Counted from the first letter of the stretch, positions 9,186 to 18,993 are shown. The stretch is 64,000 nt of DNA from JALORV01 sp963754065 (GCA_963754065.1 CAVWFH010000025.1:1-64000), one strand, 5' to 3'. The notes: a model not told the origin generated them from the letters alone. Made by a program: numbers and translations.

Positions 9186-10516
9186 CGGGACTTCTCGAGG
9201 AGTGCGTAGAAAAAACCGTCGTGAACCGTCGGCCAGGGTAGGTCAGCGTCCCAGGTCGAGCCCGTTGCCACGGACGGCAGCAGTTGCACGAACGGTGCAC
9301 CACCGGGCAGCGGCCGCGCCGCAACCTCCGGATGCCGCCCGACAAAGCGCGCGATCTGCTCGCTCCCTTCCTGTGGAAACACCGAGCACACGACGTAAAG
9401 CAATCTACCACCCACCCCCAGCAGCGGCCACAAAGCCTCCAACAACTGCGCCTGCAGCGTTGCCAAATGCGCAACATCGGCCTTACGGCGTAACCACGGG
9501 ATGTCCGGATGCCGCCGAACGATGCCGCTGGCGGTGCACGGTGCATCGAGCAGGATACGGTCGTAGGGCCGACCGTCCCACCATGCGGGCGCGTCCCGTC
9601 CATCGGCAACAACAACCTGCGCTCGACGATCGATGCGGTGCAGGTTTTCTTCGATACGCGCGGCGCGCTCCCTGTCCGCCTCGAGCGCAGTCAGGTCGAG
9701 GTCGGCCAGCTCGGCCAGGTACGCCGTCTTGCCCCCGGGGGCAGCGCAGGCATCGAGCACACGCATGCCGTCGGCCACTTCAAGCCATTCGGTGGCCAGC
9801 TGCGCCCCGGCGTCCTGCACCGAGACATCGCCTGTCGCGAAGCCCGGAATGCGCGCGACCGGCAACGGCTGCTGCAGCCACACCGCCCGCAGCCCGACCC
9901 GAGTGGCAGACATGTCATGGACCGCGAGGCGCTGCAGATAGTCCTCGACGGTGCTGCGCCGACGGTTCACGCGCAGCACGAGCGCAGGCGCCTCGAATCC
10001 GGTCGCGAGGATCTCGCTCCACCGTTCCGGGTGCGCGCTACGCACTGCGTCGATCCACCACGCCGGCGCGTTGTAGCGCACCTCGTCGACCCGCTGCAGG
10101 CGTTCGAGCAATTCGTCCTGTCGACGCAGAAAGTTGCGCAGCACCGCATTGACGAATCCGGCGGCCCCGGCCGTCGCCGGCTGCAGGCGCGCCGCACTCA
10201 CTGCCTGATCCACAACGGTATGCGCGGCGTGGCGGCCTGCCAGCAGCTGTGGCAACGCGACGCACAGCAGCGCCCCCGCATCGGCCGCCGGCGGCCGCGA
10301 CGCCAGTTCGGAGATCACCCGTTCACTGAGCGCACGCTGCCGAACCGCGCCGTAGCTGGTGTCCTGCACGGCCGCGCGCAGGCGCGGGCGATCGGCGGGA
10401 ACGACAGCCGCGATGGCGCGATCGATCGACTGCCCGGAAACGAAGCCGCTCCACGCACGCGCCGCGGTCGCCAGTACTTCAGCGAGCGACGGCGAGACGC
10501 CGCCTGCCTCACTCAT
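9182..10516 (-). CDS. rsmB: 16S rRNA (cytosine-967 C5) methyltransferase RsmB
   Basis: SAM-dependent methyltransferase that modifies C967 of 16S rRNA. It has an N-terminal NusB-like RNA-binding domain and a C-terminal Rossmann domain with the SAM motif DACAAPGGKT. Two cysteines of the RNA m5C mechanism are present, in DAPCTASG and in VVCSVFPQEGSEQ. I chose the ATG that overlaps the fmt stop by eight bases (ATGAGTGA) and gives MSEAGGVSPSLAEVL, 444 residues; an in-frame start 17 codons upstream gives an unlikely extension. Confidence 0.93.
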   Translation of the reverse strand: MSEAGGVSPSLAEVLATAARAWSGFVSGQSIDRAIAAVVPADRPRLRAAVQDTSYGAVRQRALSERVISELASRPPAADAGALLCVALPQLLAGRHAAHTVVDQAVSAARLQPATAGAAGFVNAVLRNFLRRQDELLERLQRVDEVRYNAPAWWIDAVRSAHPERWSEILATGFEAPALVLRVNRRRSTVEDYLQRLAVHDMSATRVGLRAVWLQQPLPVARIPGFATGDVSVQDAGAQLATEWLEVADGMRVLDACAAPGGKTAYLAELADLDLTALEADRERAARIEENLHRIDRRAQVVVADGRDAPAWWDGRPYDRILLDAPCTASGIVRRHPDIPWLRRKADVAHLATLQAQLLEALWPLLGVGGRLLYVVCSVFPQEGSEQIARFVGRHPEVAARPLPGGAPFVQLLPSVATGSTWDADLPWPTVHDGFFYALLEKSR

Positions 10517-11501
10517 GCGCCGGCCCGGAGCCGAAGCGCTGCAACGGCACCAGAGCATGGCCCGCAAGAAACTCCCGTGCCATGAGTCGCTTGCCGCCCG
10601 GACGTTGCAGCTCGGTCAGGCGCAGGCCTCCCTGGCCGCAATGCACATCGATGCCGGCGGCACTGGCCGCGACGATCGTGCCCGGCGCAACGTCGGCCAC
10701 TGCCGGGATCTCCAACGCGCGCCAGACCCTGATCGAAACATCTCCAATGCGCGTGTGCGCCACTGGAAACGGGTCGTAGGCGCGCACCTTGCGCGCCAGC
10801 ACCGTCGCCGGCAACGACCAGTCGAGCCACGCCTCCGCCTTGTCGATCTTGGCGGCATAGCTGACGCCCGCGACCGGCTGGGGCTGCGCACTGAGTTGGG
10901 CAACCGAGCCGAGCGCCTGGACCAGCAGCCTCGCCCCCAGATCCGCCAGCCGAGTGGTGAGTTGGCCGGCAGTCTCGTCGGCGTCGATGTCGATCGACTC
11001 GGCCAGCAGCATCGGCCCGGTATCGAGTCCGGCGTCCATCTGCATGATCGTTATGCCGGTCGTGCGGTCGCCCGCCTCGATGGCTCTGGCTATCGGTGCG
11101 GCGCCGCGCCAGCGCGGCAACAGCGATGCGTGGACATTGACGGCGGAAAGCTTCGGAGTCCACCCGGCACGCAGACCACGCGGCAGGTCGAGCACCGACT
11201 GCGGCAGGATCAGGCCATAGGCCGCGACGATCAGCACGTCAGGCTCGGCCGCAGCAATCCGCTGCTGCGCGGCCTCCGCGTCCAGCCCCTTGCGCAGCGA
11301 CGCGGGCGTAAGGACCGTGAGCCCATGCGCCAATGCGAGCGACTTCACCGGGCTCGGCGTCAGTCGCAGGCCGCGGCCCGCGGGCCGATCCGGTTGCGTC
11401 AGCACCAGCGGCAGCGCCCATCCCGCCGCCGGCGCCGCCGCGATCAATGCCGCGAGCGAGCGTGCGGCGAAGTCGGGGGTTCCGGCGAATACGATGCGCA
11501 T
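10509..11501 (-). CDS. fmt: Methionyl-tRNA formyltransferase
   Basis: Formylates initiator Met-tRNA using 10-formyl-tetrahydrofolate. The 330-residue protein has the N-terminal FAGTPDFAA motif, the formyltransferase signature SLLPRWRGAAPI and a C-terminal tRNA-binding domain. Its usual partner def, whose product removes the formyl group, is normally adjacent upstream. Here def lies about 5.4 kb away, with a lipid-metabolism and two-component insertion in between. Coupled to rsmB by an eight-base overlap. Confidence 0.95.
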   Translation of the reverse strand: MRIVFAGTPDFAARSLAALIAAAPAAGWALPLVLTQPDRPAGRGLRLTPSPVKSLALAHGLTVLTPASLRKGLDAEAAQQRIAAAEPDVLIVAAYGLILPQSVLDLPRGLRAGWTPKLSAVNVHASLLPRWRGAAPIARAIEAGDRTTGITIMQMDAGLDTGPMLLAESIDIDADETAGQLTTRLADLGARLLVQALGSVAQLSAQPQPVAGVSYAAKIDKAEAWLDWSLPATVLARKVRAYDPFPVAHTRIGDVSIRVWRALEIPAVADVAPGTIVAASAAGIDVHCGQGGLRLTELQRPGGKRLMAREFLAGHALVPLQRFGSGPAHE

Positions 11502-11599
11502 CGCGGCATTCTAGGTGGGCTTGATCGCTCGCCTTTGCGATTACCATCGGGGGCGCAAGCGCACACAGAGCGCGCAGCAAGCAGAACCAAGGGAGACTC

Positions 11600-13039
11600 T
11601 TGAAGCCACTGTCGGGGCTGGACTCGCTGTTCCTGCATCTGGAAACACCGACTACGCCGATGCACGTCGGCGCAGTTCACCTGCTCGAGCGGCCGCGGAG
11701 GGGAGGCGACTACCTGTTGCGCGTCCGGCGGCATGTTGCCAGGCGCATGCACCTGTCGCCTGTGTTCACGCGACAGCTCGCGAAAATGCCGCTGGATTTT
11801 GCCAATCCGGTGTGGGTCCGCGCGGAGCAGGTCGACCTGGAGCGCCACGTGGTGCGAGTCACGCTGCCAGCGCCGGGCACACTCGCCCAGTTCGAAGCCG
11901 CGGTCGCACGCCTGCATGCGCAGCCCCTTGATCGCTCGCGACCGCTCTGGCGTTTCCACGTCATCGAGGGCCTGCAGGATGGCGGGCTGGGGTTCTACAC
12001 GAAGATTCACCATGCGACGCTCGACGGCGCCTCGGGCGTCGCTCTGGCCCACGCACTGCTCGACCTGGCGCCGGCGCCGCGCACGGTCGAACCGGCGCGC
12101 AAGCGCCGGCGCGATCAGCCAGGCCTCGTGACCATGGTCGGTACCGCGCTCAAGGTCAGCGGCTCGCAGACGGTCGACCTGGTGCGCCGCCTACCCGCGC
12201 TGGCGCGCGTGGTCGCGCGGCTCGCGGCCGGATCGACCGGATTCAGCCGCAATCTGGCCTTTGGTCCGCGCACACCCTTCAACCGCGTGATCGACGCCGG
12301 CCGCAGCTTTGCGACGGCATCTCTGCCGCTGGCCGACGTGCGCGCGATCGCCACGGCCCACGAGGCAACACTGAACGACGTCGTGCTGACCCTGGTGAGC
12401 GGCGCATTGCGCGGCTACCTCAAGGCACACGGCGGCGTACCCGCGAAGTCGCTGGTAGCGGCGATGCCGGTGTCGCTGCGCGAAGCGGGCAACACCGAGG
12501 CCACCACGCTGGCGACGATGACGCTCGCGTCGCTGGCCACGACGCTGGCCGATCCGGTCGAGCGACTGCGCGCAATTCAGGCGTCGACGCGCGCGGCGAA
12601 AGACGTGACCCGGCAACTCAAGGGCGTGATACCGACGGACTTCCCTTCGCTCGGCCTGCCCTGGCTGTTGTCGGCGGCTGCCGGCCTGTATGGCCGCACC
12701 TCGCTTGCAGACCGCATCCCGCCCATCGCCAATCTCGTGGTGTCCAACGTGCCCGGGCCTGACGCGCCGCTGTACCTTGCGGGGGCCCGCCTCAAGACCT
12801 ACTGGCCGGTATCGATCGTCGAGCACGGACTCGGACTGAACATCACGCTGCAAAGCTACGTAGGCTCGCTCGACTTCGGCATTCTCGCTGCGCGGGTCGG
12901 CATCCCGGATGCACGTCCGCTGGCGCGCGGGCTGCACGATGCGCTGGCAGAACTGCAGCGCGCCACCGGCTTGCCAGCGCCCCCGCACGCCGCGCCCGCT
13001 CGTAGAGCGCCGACACGACGCCGACCGGCGGCAGCCTAG
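11600..13039 (+). CDS. Wax ester synthase / diacylglycerol O-acyltransferase (WS/DGAT)
   Basis: Bifunctional acyl-CoA acyltransferase making wax esters or triacylglycerol as storage lipid. The active-site motif HHxxxDG is present as HHATLDG at residues 137-143, preceded by the PLW motif (RPLWRFHVIEGL) and followed by NDVVLTLVSGALR, all typical of the family. The length of 479 residues is normal. A GGGAGA Shine-Dalgarno sequence precedes the ATG. Two alpha/beta hydrolase genes follow on the same strand, suggesting a small neutral-lipid operon. The C-terminal tail is Arg/Pro/Ala-rich and probably disordered. Confidence 0.93.
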   Translation: MKPLSGLDSLFLHLETPTTPMHVGAVHLLERPRRGGDYLLRVRRHVARRMHLSPVFTRQLAKMPLDFANPVWVRAEQVDLERHVVRVTLPAPGTLAQFEAAVARLHAQPLDRSRPLWRFHVIEGLQDGGLGFYTKIHHATLDGASGVALAHALLDLAPAPRTVEPARKRRRDQPGLVTMVGTALKVSGSQTVDLVRRLPALARVVARLAAGSTGFSRNLAFGPRTPFNRVIDAGRSFATASLPLADVRAIATAHEATLNDVVLTLVSGALRGYLKAHGGVPAKSLVAAMPVSLREAGNTEATTLATMTLASLATTLADPVERLRAIQASTRAAKDVTRQLKGVIPTDFPSLGLPWLLSAAAGLYGRTSLADRIPPIANLVVSNVPGPDAPLYLAGARLKTYWPVSIVEHGLGLNITLQSYVGSLDFGILAARVGIPDARPLARGLHDALAELQRATGLPAPPHAAPARRAPTRRRPAAA

Positions 13040-13091
13040 CGGCGACCCCCGATGGCCAGCCAGTCCGCATTCCGCACCAGTCCATCGATAC

Positions 13092-13883
13092 ATGGATAAC
13101 TCGCAGTACTGGTTCGACTTCGACATGATGCGTGCGCCCGGTGTCGTCCGGCTCGCGCTGGAATGGCGCGCTCCCTGGGAATACGGCGCGACGATGCTGG
13201 CCGGCCCATGGCTCGACCAGGTGGCCGGCGGCGATGGCCATCCGGTGCTCGTGTTTCCTGGCCTGATGGCCTCGGATGCGTCGACCAAGCCGCTGCGAAA
13301 GTTCCTCGAGCGCAAGGGCTACATCGCCTACGGTTGGGAGCGCGGCGCCAACCTCGGACCGAAGGACGGCGTGCTGGACCATTGCATGGACCGTGTGCGG
13401 AAACTGCGGCGCCAGCACAGGCGCAAGGTGAGCCTGATCGGCTGGAGCCTGGGCGGGATCTATGCGCGCGAACTGGCGAAGGACTTCCCGCGTGACGTTC
13501 GCCAGGTGATCACGCTGGGCACGCCGTTCACCGGGCATCCGAAGGCGACAAATGCGTGGCGACTGTACGAACTGGTGACGGGACATCGCATCGGTGCGCC
13601 CGAGATTCATGAGCCTCTGCGCCAGGCACCTCCGGTCCCCACGACGTCGATCTACAGCCGCACCGACGGTGTGGTGGCCTGGCAATGCAGCGTCGAGCGC
13701 CGCAGCGCGCATGCCGAGAACATCGAGGTCGAGGCGAGCCACTTTGGTATCGGCCTGAATGCGCTGGCCTGGTACGCGATTGCCGACCGGCTCGCCCAGC
13801 CGGAAGGTCAGTGGCAGCCCTTTGACCGGAGCGGTGCGCTGGGCTGGCTGTATCGCGATCCCACGCGCAAGGCGTGGTTCTAG
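13092..13883 (+). CDS. Alpha/beta hydrolase (lipase/esterase-like)
   Basis: Predicted serine hydrolase of 263 residues without a signal peptide. A catalytic triad can be proposed: the serine elbow GWSLGG, an Asp in SIYSRTDGVV, and a His in ASHFGIGLN. I chose the ATG giving MDNSQYWFDFDMM, because the longer reading frame overlaps the WS/DGAT 3' end in another frame. Its place between the WS/DGAT gene and a second hydrolase suggests a role in neutral-lipid turnover, but the substrate is unknown. Confidence 0.82.
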   Translation: MDNSQYWFDFDMMRAPGVVRLALEWRAPWEYGATMLAGPWLDQVAGGDGHPVLVFPGLMASDASTKPLRKFLERKGYIAYGWERGANLGPKDGVLDHCMDRVRKLRRQHRRKVSLIGWSLGGIYARELAKDFPRDVRQVITLGTPFTGHPKATNAWRLYELVTGHRIGAPEIHEPLRQAPPVPTTSIYSRTDGVVAWQCSVERRSAHAENIEVEASHFGIGLNALAWYAIADRLAQPEGQWQPFDRSGALGWLYRDPTRKAWF

Positions 13884-13906
13884 AACTCCGGTCGCCAGCA
13901 GCAGCC

Positions 13907-14830
13907 ATGCCCCAGATCGACGCCAACGGCGTCACGCTTGACGTCGAGGAGTTCGGCGACGCGGGTGCGCCGGCATTGCTGTTGATCATGGGGCTGGGCA
14001 TGCCGGCGGCTGCCTGGCCCGACAGCTTCATCGAACCCCTGGTGCGATCCGGACTGCGCGTGATCCGCTTTGACAATCGCGACTGTGGCCACTCGACCAA
14101 GCTGCGCGGCGCGGCGATGCCGAACCTGCAGCTGGCGATCATGCGCGCGCTGCTGCGCATGCCGGTGCGCGCGCCGTACACGCTCGACGACATGGCGCAG
14201 GATGCGGCCGGTCTGCTGGCCGCGCTCGGCATAACGAGTGCTCACGTGGTCGGTGCCTCGATGGGCGGCATGATCGCGCAGGTGCTGGCGGCGCGGCATC
14301 CGCAGCGCGTGCGGACCCTGACGTCGATCATGTCGTCGACCGGCAATCCGAATCCGCACGTCGCGCTCGGCAAGCCACGCGCGCTGCGCGCGATCCTCAA
14401 CCGGCCGCGCAGCACCGACGATGTCGCCCAGCTCACCGACCACCTGATGCGGGTGTTCAGCGTGATTGGCAGCCCGGGTTTCCCGAGCGAACCCAACGTG
14501 CTGCGCGAGCATCTCGAGCGCGTCGCGCGCCGCGGCTACTACCCGGCGGGCGCCGCACGGCAATTGCTCGCGATCCTGGCCTCGGGCGACCGGCGGAAGC
14601 TGCTCGCGCAGATCGCGGCGCCCACACTGGTGATCCATGGCCGTGACGATCCGCTGGTCCCGCTCGCGGCAGGCCTCGATACCGCACAGCACATCCGCGG
14701 CGCACAGCTCAAGGTCATCCCCGGCATGGGACACGACTTCCCGCCGGCGTTGCAGCCGCAGATTGCAGCAGCGATCGTCGGACATATTGCCAACGCACCA
14801 CACGGGATCAGTACTCCCGCAACCGCATGA
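13907..14830 (+). CDS. Alpha/beta fold hydrolase
   Basis: Soluble serine hydrolase of 307 residues. The nucleophile elbow is GASMGG, an acidic residue lies in VIHGRDDPLVP, and the catalytic His in PGMGHDFP. The oxyanion region LLLIMGLGMPAAAW resembles homoserine-acetyltransferase-like hydrolases. A GTG 11 codons upstream overlaps the previous stop and is an alternative start; I prefer the ATG giving MPQIDANGVTLDVEEFG because it matches the usual N-terminus. Third gene of the presumed lipid cluster. Confidence 0.85.
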   Translation: MPQIDANGVTLDVEEFGDAGAPALLLIMGLGMPAAAWPDSFIEPLVRSGLRVIRFDNRDCGHSTKLRGAAMPNLQLAIMRALLRMPVRAPYTLDDMAQDAAGLLAALGITSAHVVGASMGGMIAQVLAARHPQRVRTLTSIMSSTGNPNPHVALGKPRALRAILNRPRSTDDVAQLTDHLMRVFSVIGSPGFPSEPNVLREHLERVARRGYYPAGAARQLLAILASGDRRKLLAQIAAPTLVIHGRDDPLVPLAAGLDTAQHIRGAQLKVIPGMGHDFPPALQPQIAAAIVGHIANAPHGISTPATA

Positions 14831-14842
14831 ACGCGGCGCGAA

Positions 14843-15625
14843 TCACATCTTCTGGAACAGGTGCAGGTACTGGCGTGCCACAGGCAGTTCGCGTGGATGA
14901 TCGCGCAGCCGGACGTAGAGCTTGCCGGTGAGATCGCGTCGCGTCCCGGTCACCGCGCGCATGTTGACGATGACCGAGCGATGGATCTGCGCAAAGTCGG
15001 CCGGATCGAGCTGCGCCGACAATTCGGACAAGGGAATCCGGATCAGCCACTCGGCGAGTTCCTTGCCGTCGCGCGAGTACACGCAGGTGTACTTGTCATC
15101 GGCCTGGATGTAGACCACTTCGTCGACCGGGATCTGATGGGTGATCTCGCCGTCCGACGATCGCTTGCTGGCGCGAATCCACCGCAGCGTTGACGGCGCC
15201 GCCGGCGGCAGACGACGCGTGACTTCCGCAAGCAAGGCAGCGAGATCGACTTTCGCCGATCCGGCCGAGCGCCGCAGCTTCTCGACCGTGCGCGTGAGGC
15301 GCTCGCGTGTCACGGGCTTGAGCAGGTAGTCGACGGCCTCGCGCTCGAAGGCGTCGACCGCATACTGGTCGAACGCGGTGACAAAGACCACCCGGGTCGC
15401 CGATGCCGGGTTCGCGAGAAGCCCCCCGGCTACTTCGAGCCCGCTAGCGCCCGGCATACGAATGTCGAGGAACGCCACGTCCGGCCGTTCACGCGCGATC
15501 GCCTCCGCGGCCGCAGGCCCGTTGTGAACGACGGCGACGATCTCCAGCTCCGGCCAGAGGGTTGAGAGCATCTCGCGCAGGTACTGCGCGAGATGCGGCT
15601 CGTCGTCGGCAATCAGCGCCTTCAT
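14843..15625 (-). CDS. LytTR-family response regulator (AlgR-like)
   Basis: Two-component response regulator. A receiver domain occupies residues 1-120 (DDE at 7-9, phospho-acceptor Asp54 in FLDIRMPG, Lys in LLKPV), followed by a LytTR DNA-binding domain ending with the PVARQYLHLFQ segment. The ATG overlaps the stop of the upstream kinase gene as ATGA, so the pair is co-translated. AlgR/LytT proteins regulate envelope and exopolysaccharide genes in other bacteria; the targets here are unknown. The gene ends convergently with the hydrolase. Confidence 0.92.
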   Translation of the reverse strand: MKALIADDEPHLAQYLREMLSTLWPELEIVAVVHNGPAAAEAIARERPDVAFLDIRMPGASGLEVAGGLLANPASATRVVFVTAFDQYAVDAFEREAVDYLLKPVTRERLTRTVEKLRRSAGSAKVDLAALLAEVTRRLPPAAPSTLRWIRASKRSSDGEITHQIPVDEVVYIQADDKYTCVYSRDGKELAEWLIRIPLSELSAQLDPADFAQIHRSVIVNMRAVTGTRRDLTGKLYVRLRDHPRELPVARQYLHLFQKM

Positions 15626-16794
15626 CAGGTTTCCAGCGGCAGCGTGAGTCGAACCCGTGTGCCCGGCCGGCCTTCCTCGATGACCAGGCGCGCGTCATCA
15701 CCATAACGCGACGCCAGACGTTCGCGGACATTGTCGAGTCCGACCCCGGCTCCGGCCCTCGGCGCAAAGCCCTGTCCGTCATCCTCGACTTCGACGACCA
15801 GGCGATCCTCAAGGACATGCGCACGAACCTGGACCGTACCGCCGTCGACTTTCGGTTCCAGCCCGTGGCGTATCGCGTTTTCGACCAGCGGCTGCAGTGT
15901 CAATGGGGGCAGGTACGCCGACGACAGCGCCGACGGTATGTCGAGGGCGTAATCGAGGCGATCTCCCATTCTGACCTTCAGGATGTCCAGATAGGCTGAC
16001 AGCAGCGCCGCTTCCTGTCCCAGCGTTGCGCGGTCGGAGCGGCTCGCCGCCAGCGACGAACGCAACAGTTCGATCAGCCGTTCCAGCATGCGGCGCGCCT
16101 GTGCCGGCTCGGAATCGATCAGGCTCACGACGTTGGCCAAGGTGTTGAAGAGAAAGTGCGGTTCGATCTGCGCTTGCAGCGCCTTGAGTTTCGATGTGAC
16201 GGCCTGCCGCTCGAGCTCGGTGGCACGCGCCCGTTCGCGCGCCTGCTCGGCCTGTGCCTCGGCCAGCATGGCCTTGTTGGCATAGTGGCGATACACGATC
16301 GCCGACACGACGATAGACATCAGGACGATGCCCAGGGGCAGAGTCGGCCGCTCCACCACGAGCTTCGGTACATCGACCCCCATGATCGAGAGTCCCAACG
16401 CATAGCCGATCAGCACGCCCGTGATCGGAACGGCTGAATAGAACAGGACACGAGCCGTGGTGCGGAAGCCGCGAATGCGCTCGGGACCAAGCATCGCCCG
16501 CGCCAGGCTGAACAGGCCGTGGATGGAGAATCCGACGCACTGGGCAATGACGAAGTTCCAGCGCAGCGTATGCCAGAGGTCGACGCGGCGGGCAAAGGCC
16601 CACGCCGCTACGGTCAGCAGGAGCGCGACTGCGCAGTTGAACAGGAAAGTCCACAGCAGCCGCAGCCAGCGCGGACCCGCGCAGGGAAACATCCAGTCCG
16701 GTGACCACCAATGGCGCCATGAGGCGCGCAGCGTTGCAGCGTCTAGCATCGGATAGATGGCATGAGTTCGAGCAGTGGGGCAGGATGCCTCCAC
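15625..16794 (-). CDS. LytS/AlgZ-type sensor histidine kinase
   Basis: Membrane histidine kinase of the His_kinase/HATPase_c_5 class. The N-terminal third has four hydrophobic helices. A coiled segment leads to the phospho-acceptor motif QIEPHFLFNTLANV, then the N-box LQPLVENAIRHG and the G-box region DDGQGFAPRAGAGVGLDNVRER (given as adjoining segments). An internal Met at residue 16 (MLDAATLRASW) is a plausible alternative start. It pairs with the LytTR regulator immediately downstream. Confidence 0.9.
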   Translation of the reverse strand: MEASCPTARTHAIYPMLDAATLRASWRHWWSPDWMFPCAGPRWLRLLWTFLFNCAVALLLTVAAWAFARRVDLWHTLRWNFVIAQCVGFSIHGLFSLARAMLGPERIRGFRTTARVLFYSAVPITGVLIGYALGLSIMGVDVPKLVVERPTLPLGIVLMSIVVSAIVYRHYANKAMLAEAQAEQARERARATELERQAVTSKLKALQAQIEPHFLFNTLANVVSLIDSEPAQARRMLERLIELLRSSLAASRSDRATLGQEAALLSAYLDILKVRMGDRLDYALDIPSALSSAYLPPLTLQPLVENAIRHGLEPKVDGGTVQVRAHVLEDRLVVEVEDDGQGFAPRAGAGVGLDNVRERLASRYGDDARLVIEEGRPGTRVRLTLPLET

Positions 16795-16904
16795 GGGAGC
16801 GAACGGGACTGTAGGCCCGCGACGGACCCGGCTGCCAGCCCGCTGGCGCGAATCGACTGTGCGGCGGCGCCAATCGACGCAAAACGGGCCGGGCCGCGCG
16901 GCCC

Positions 16905-17411
16905 TCAGGCAGCCCGCGTGCGGCGCTTTTTCATCTTGGTCTTGATGCGCTCCTGCTTGAGCGGCGACAGGTACTCGACGAAGACCTTGCCCAGCAGGTG
17001 ATCCATTTCATGCTGCACGCACACCGCCAGCAAGCCGGTGCAGTCACGCTCGAAGGGCGCGCCCCGCACGTCGAATGCCTTGACGCGAACGCGCGCTGGG
17101 CGCGTCACCGCGTCGTAGATCCCCGGGACCGACAGGCAACCCTCCTCACACTCGACCTGCTCCTCGGAAGCCCAGACGATCTCGGGATTGATGAAAACCT
17201 GGAGGTCGTCCTTGGTTTCCGAGGTGTCGATGACGACGATGCGCTCGTGCACGTCCACCTGCGATGCCGCCAGGCCCACGCCCGGCGCCTCGTACATCGT
17301 CTCGGCCATGTCGGCCACGAGCCTGCGCAGACGATCGTCGAACGCGGTGACCGGCCGCGCAACGGTGCGCAGCCGCGGGTCCGGATATTCGAGTATCGGG
17401 AGCAATGCCAC
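16905..17411 (-). CDS. def: Peptide deformylase
   Basis: Metalloenzyme removing the N-formyl group from nascent proteins. All three family motifs are present: GVGLAASQ at residues 44-51, EGCLSVPG with metal ligand Cys92, and QHEMDHL with ligands His134 and His138. The length (168) is typical and the tail is basic. It is divergent from the LysM gene across 337 bp. The split from fmt by an intervening block is unusual for this group. Confidence 0.95.
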   Translation of the reverse strand: MALLPILEYPDPRLRTVARPVTAFDDRLRRLVADMAETMYEAPGVGLAASQVDVHERIVVIDTSETKDDLQVFINPEIVWASEEQVECEEGCLSVPGIYDAVTRPARVRVKAFDVRGAPFERDCTGLLAVCVQHEMDHLLGKVFVEYLSPLKQERIKTKMKKRRTRAA

Positions 17412-17748
17412 GTGTCTTCTCCAAATGCCCGGCCCGTCGTGCTGAGGATGATCCGGCTAAGTCCCGCCCTCCTACCCTGCTTTTCACGCGCCTGACCGGC
17501 CCCCTTTGCCGCCACACTGCGACTTGATGAGTGATCGGCAGGACCTCGTCCGACGCCGCCCCACGCCTTTCGGCATCGCGCCAAGTCGGGATCAACCCCT
17601 TTGGCTATCCGTTGCTATATCAAGGCACTAGGGGCAGAATCTGACGCCCTGTCTCAGCTTAGATCGCAGTCGGTTCCGCAAATTTCAAGTCGGAAAGCCG
17701 AGCCTGAGGGACGGTGCGAACCCCACCGGACGGCCAGAGGGAGCTTGC
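17412..17748 (+). other. Divergent intergenic region between def and the LysM gene
   Basis: The stretch must hold promoters for both genes. The only AT-rich patch is around the TTGGCTATCC and TTGCTATATC segment near 17600, which could include a -10 for the rightward transcript. I saw no convincing -35/-10 pair, small ORF or hairpin terminator. GGGAGC precedes the LysM start. Confidence 0.4.
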
Positions 17749-18978
17749 ATGAAGAAGACTAGCATGGGCGTACTCGCCGCCGTCGCCTGCATGGGCGTCA
17801 CCGCGACGGGCTCCGCCCTGGCGCAAGCGGCCACCAGCCGCTATCCGATCACCTCGGAACAGCGCGGCGTCGCCGATCAGGTCGCTCAGGCCGGCGTACC
17901 GTTGTCCGCACTGGCTCCCGATGCGCCGGAACGCTACGTCGTCAAGCGCGGCGACACGCTCTGGGCGCTTTCCAGCATGTACCTCACAAGCCCGTGGCGC
18001 TGGCCCGAGCTCTGGGGCATGAACAAGCAGCAGATTGCCAATCCGCACCTGATCTACCCCGGCCAGGAACTGCTCCTGGTGAAGGAAGACGGTCGCGCAC
18101 GGCTCATGGTCGGGGGCGGCGGCGGTGAATCGAAAGAAGGCAAGCTGCAGCCGACGATCCGTGACATGGGATCGGAACGCGCCGCGATCCGCAGCATTCC
18201 GACCAACCTGATCCAGCCGTTCCTGTCGCAGCCGCTGGTGCTCGAGCCGGCGGCGATGAACGACGCGCCGCGCATCGTGGCCACGCAGGAAGGCCGGGTC
18301 TGGGTCGGACGCGGCGACAGCGCCTACGCACGCGGCATCACGAACGATGCGGTCATCAACTACAGCGTGTTCCGTCCGCTGCGCCCGCTGTTCGATCCGG
18401 ATGACGTGAACCGGAAGTCGCCGATCGCCTACGAGGCGGTGTACCTCGGCACCGTGAACATTTCCAAGCCGGGCGAAGTGGCGCGCGTGCACGTGCAGGA
18501 AAGCAAGCAGGAAATCGGCGTCGGCGATCGCATGCTGCCGATCGAGGCTCAGGCGCTGATCAGCTACGTACCCAAGGCACCGTCCGGACCGGTCGAAGCC
18601 CGCGTCATCTCGATCTACGACGGAGTCCGCTTTGCGGGAGGTGGGCAGATCATCACGCTCAATCGGGGCTCGAACGAAGGTCTGACCATCGGCGACACGC
18701 TGCAGCTCTGGCGCGCCGGCGATACGATCGAAGACCGGACCCTGCGGGGGCGGCAGTTCGTCAAGCTGCCCGACGAACAAATCGGTCTCGCCTTCGTGTT
18801 CCGCGCGTTCCCGACGATTTCCTACGCACTGATCATGCGTGGCACGCAGCCCGTCGAAGTCGGTGACCGGGCCTCCAATCCGAGCGACGATGCGGTGATA
18901 CCGCGCGTCCGCACAGAAATCGAAACCGAAGCGGACCGCGTATTGCGCCAGCCGCTTCGCCCGATGCCGCCGCAGTAA
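17749..18978 (+). CDS. Exported LysM-domain protein
   Basis: Cell-envelope protein of 409 residues with a signal peptide (MKKTSMGVLAAVACMGV, cleavage near ALAQA). One LysM domain lies at about residues 63-112 (YVVKRGDTLWALSSMYL to NPHLIYPGQELLL), predicted to bind peptidoglycan. The remaining 300 residues are beta-rich and of unknown function. The gene directly precedes dprA, an arrangement common in betaproteobacteria. The long body suggests more than simple cell-wall anchoring, but no enzymatic motif is visible. Confidence 0.88.
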   Translation: MKKTSMGVLAAVACMGVTATGSALAQAATSRYPITSEQRGVADQVAQAGVPLSALAPDAPERYVVKRGDTLWALSSMYLTSPWRWPELWGMNKQQIANPHLIYPGQELLLVKEDGRARLMVGGGGGESKEGKLQPTIRDMGSERAAIRSIPTNLIQPFLSQPLVLEPAAMNDAPRIVATQEGRVWVGRGDSAYARGITNDAVINYSVFRPLRPLFDPDDVNRKSPIAYEAVYLGTVNISKPGEVARVHVQESKQEIGVGDRMLPIEAQALISYVPKAPSGPVEARVISIYDGVRFAGGGQIITLNRGSNEGLTIGDTLQLWRAGDTIEDRTLRGRQFVKLPDEQIGLAFVFRAFPTISYALIMRGTQPVEVGDRASNPSDDAVIPRVRTEIETEADRVLRQPLRPMPPQ

Positions 18979-18993
18979 TTCGCAACACGGCCA

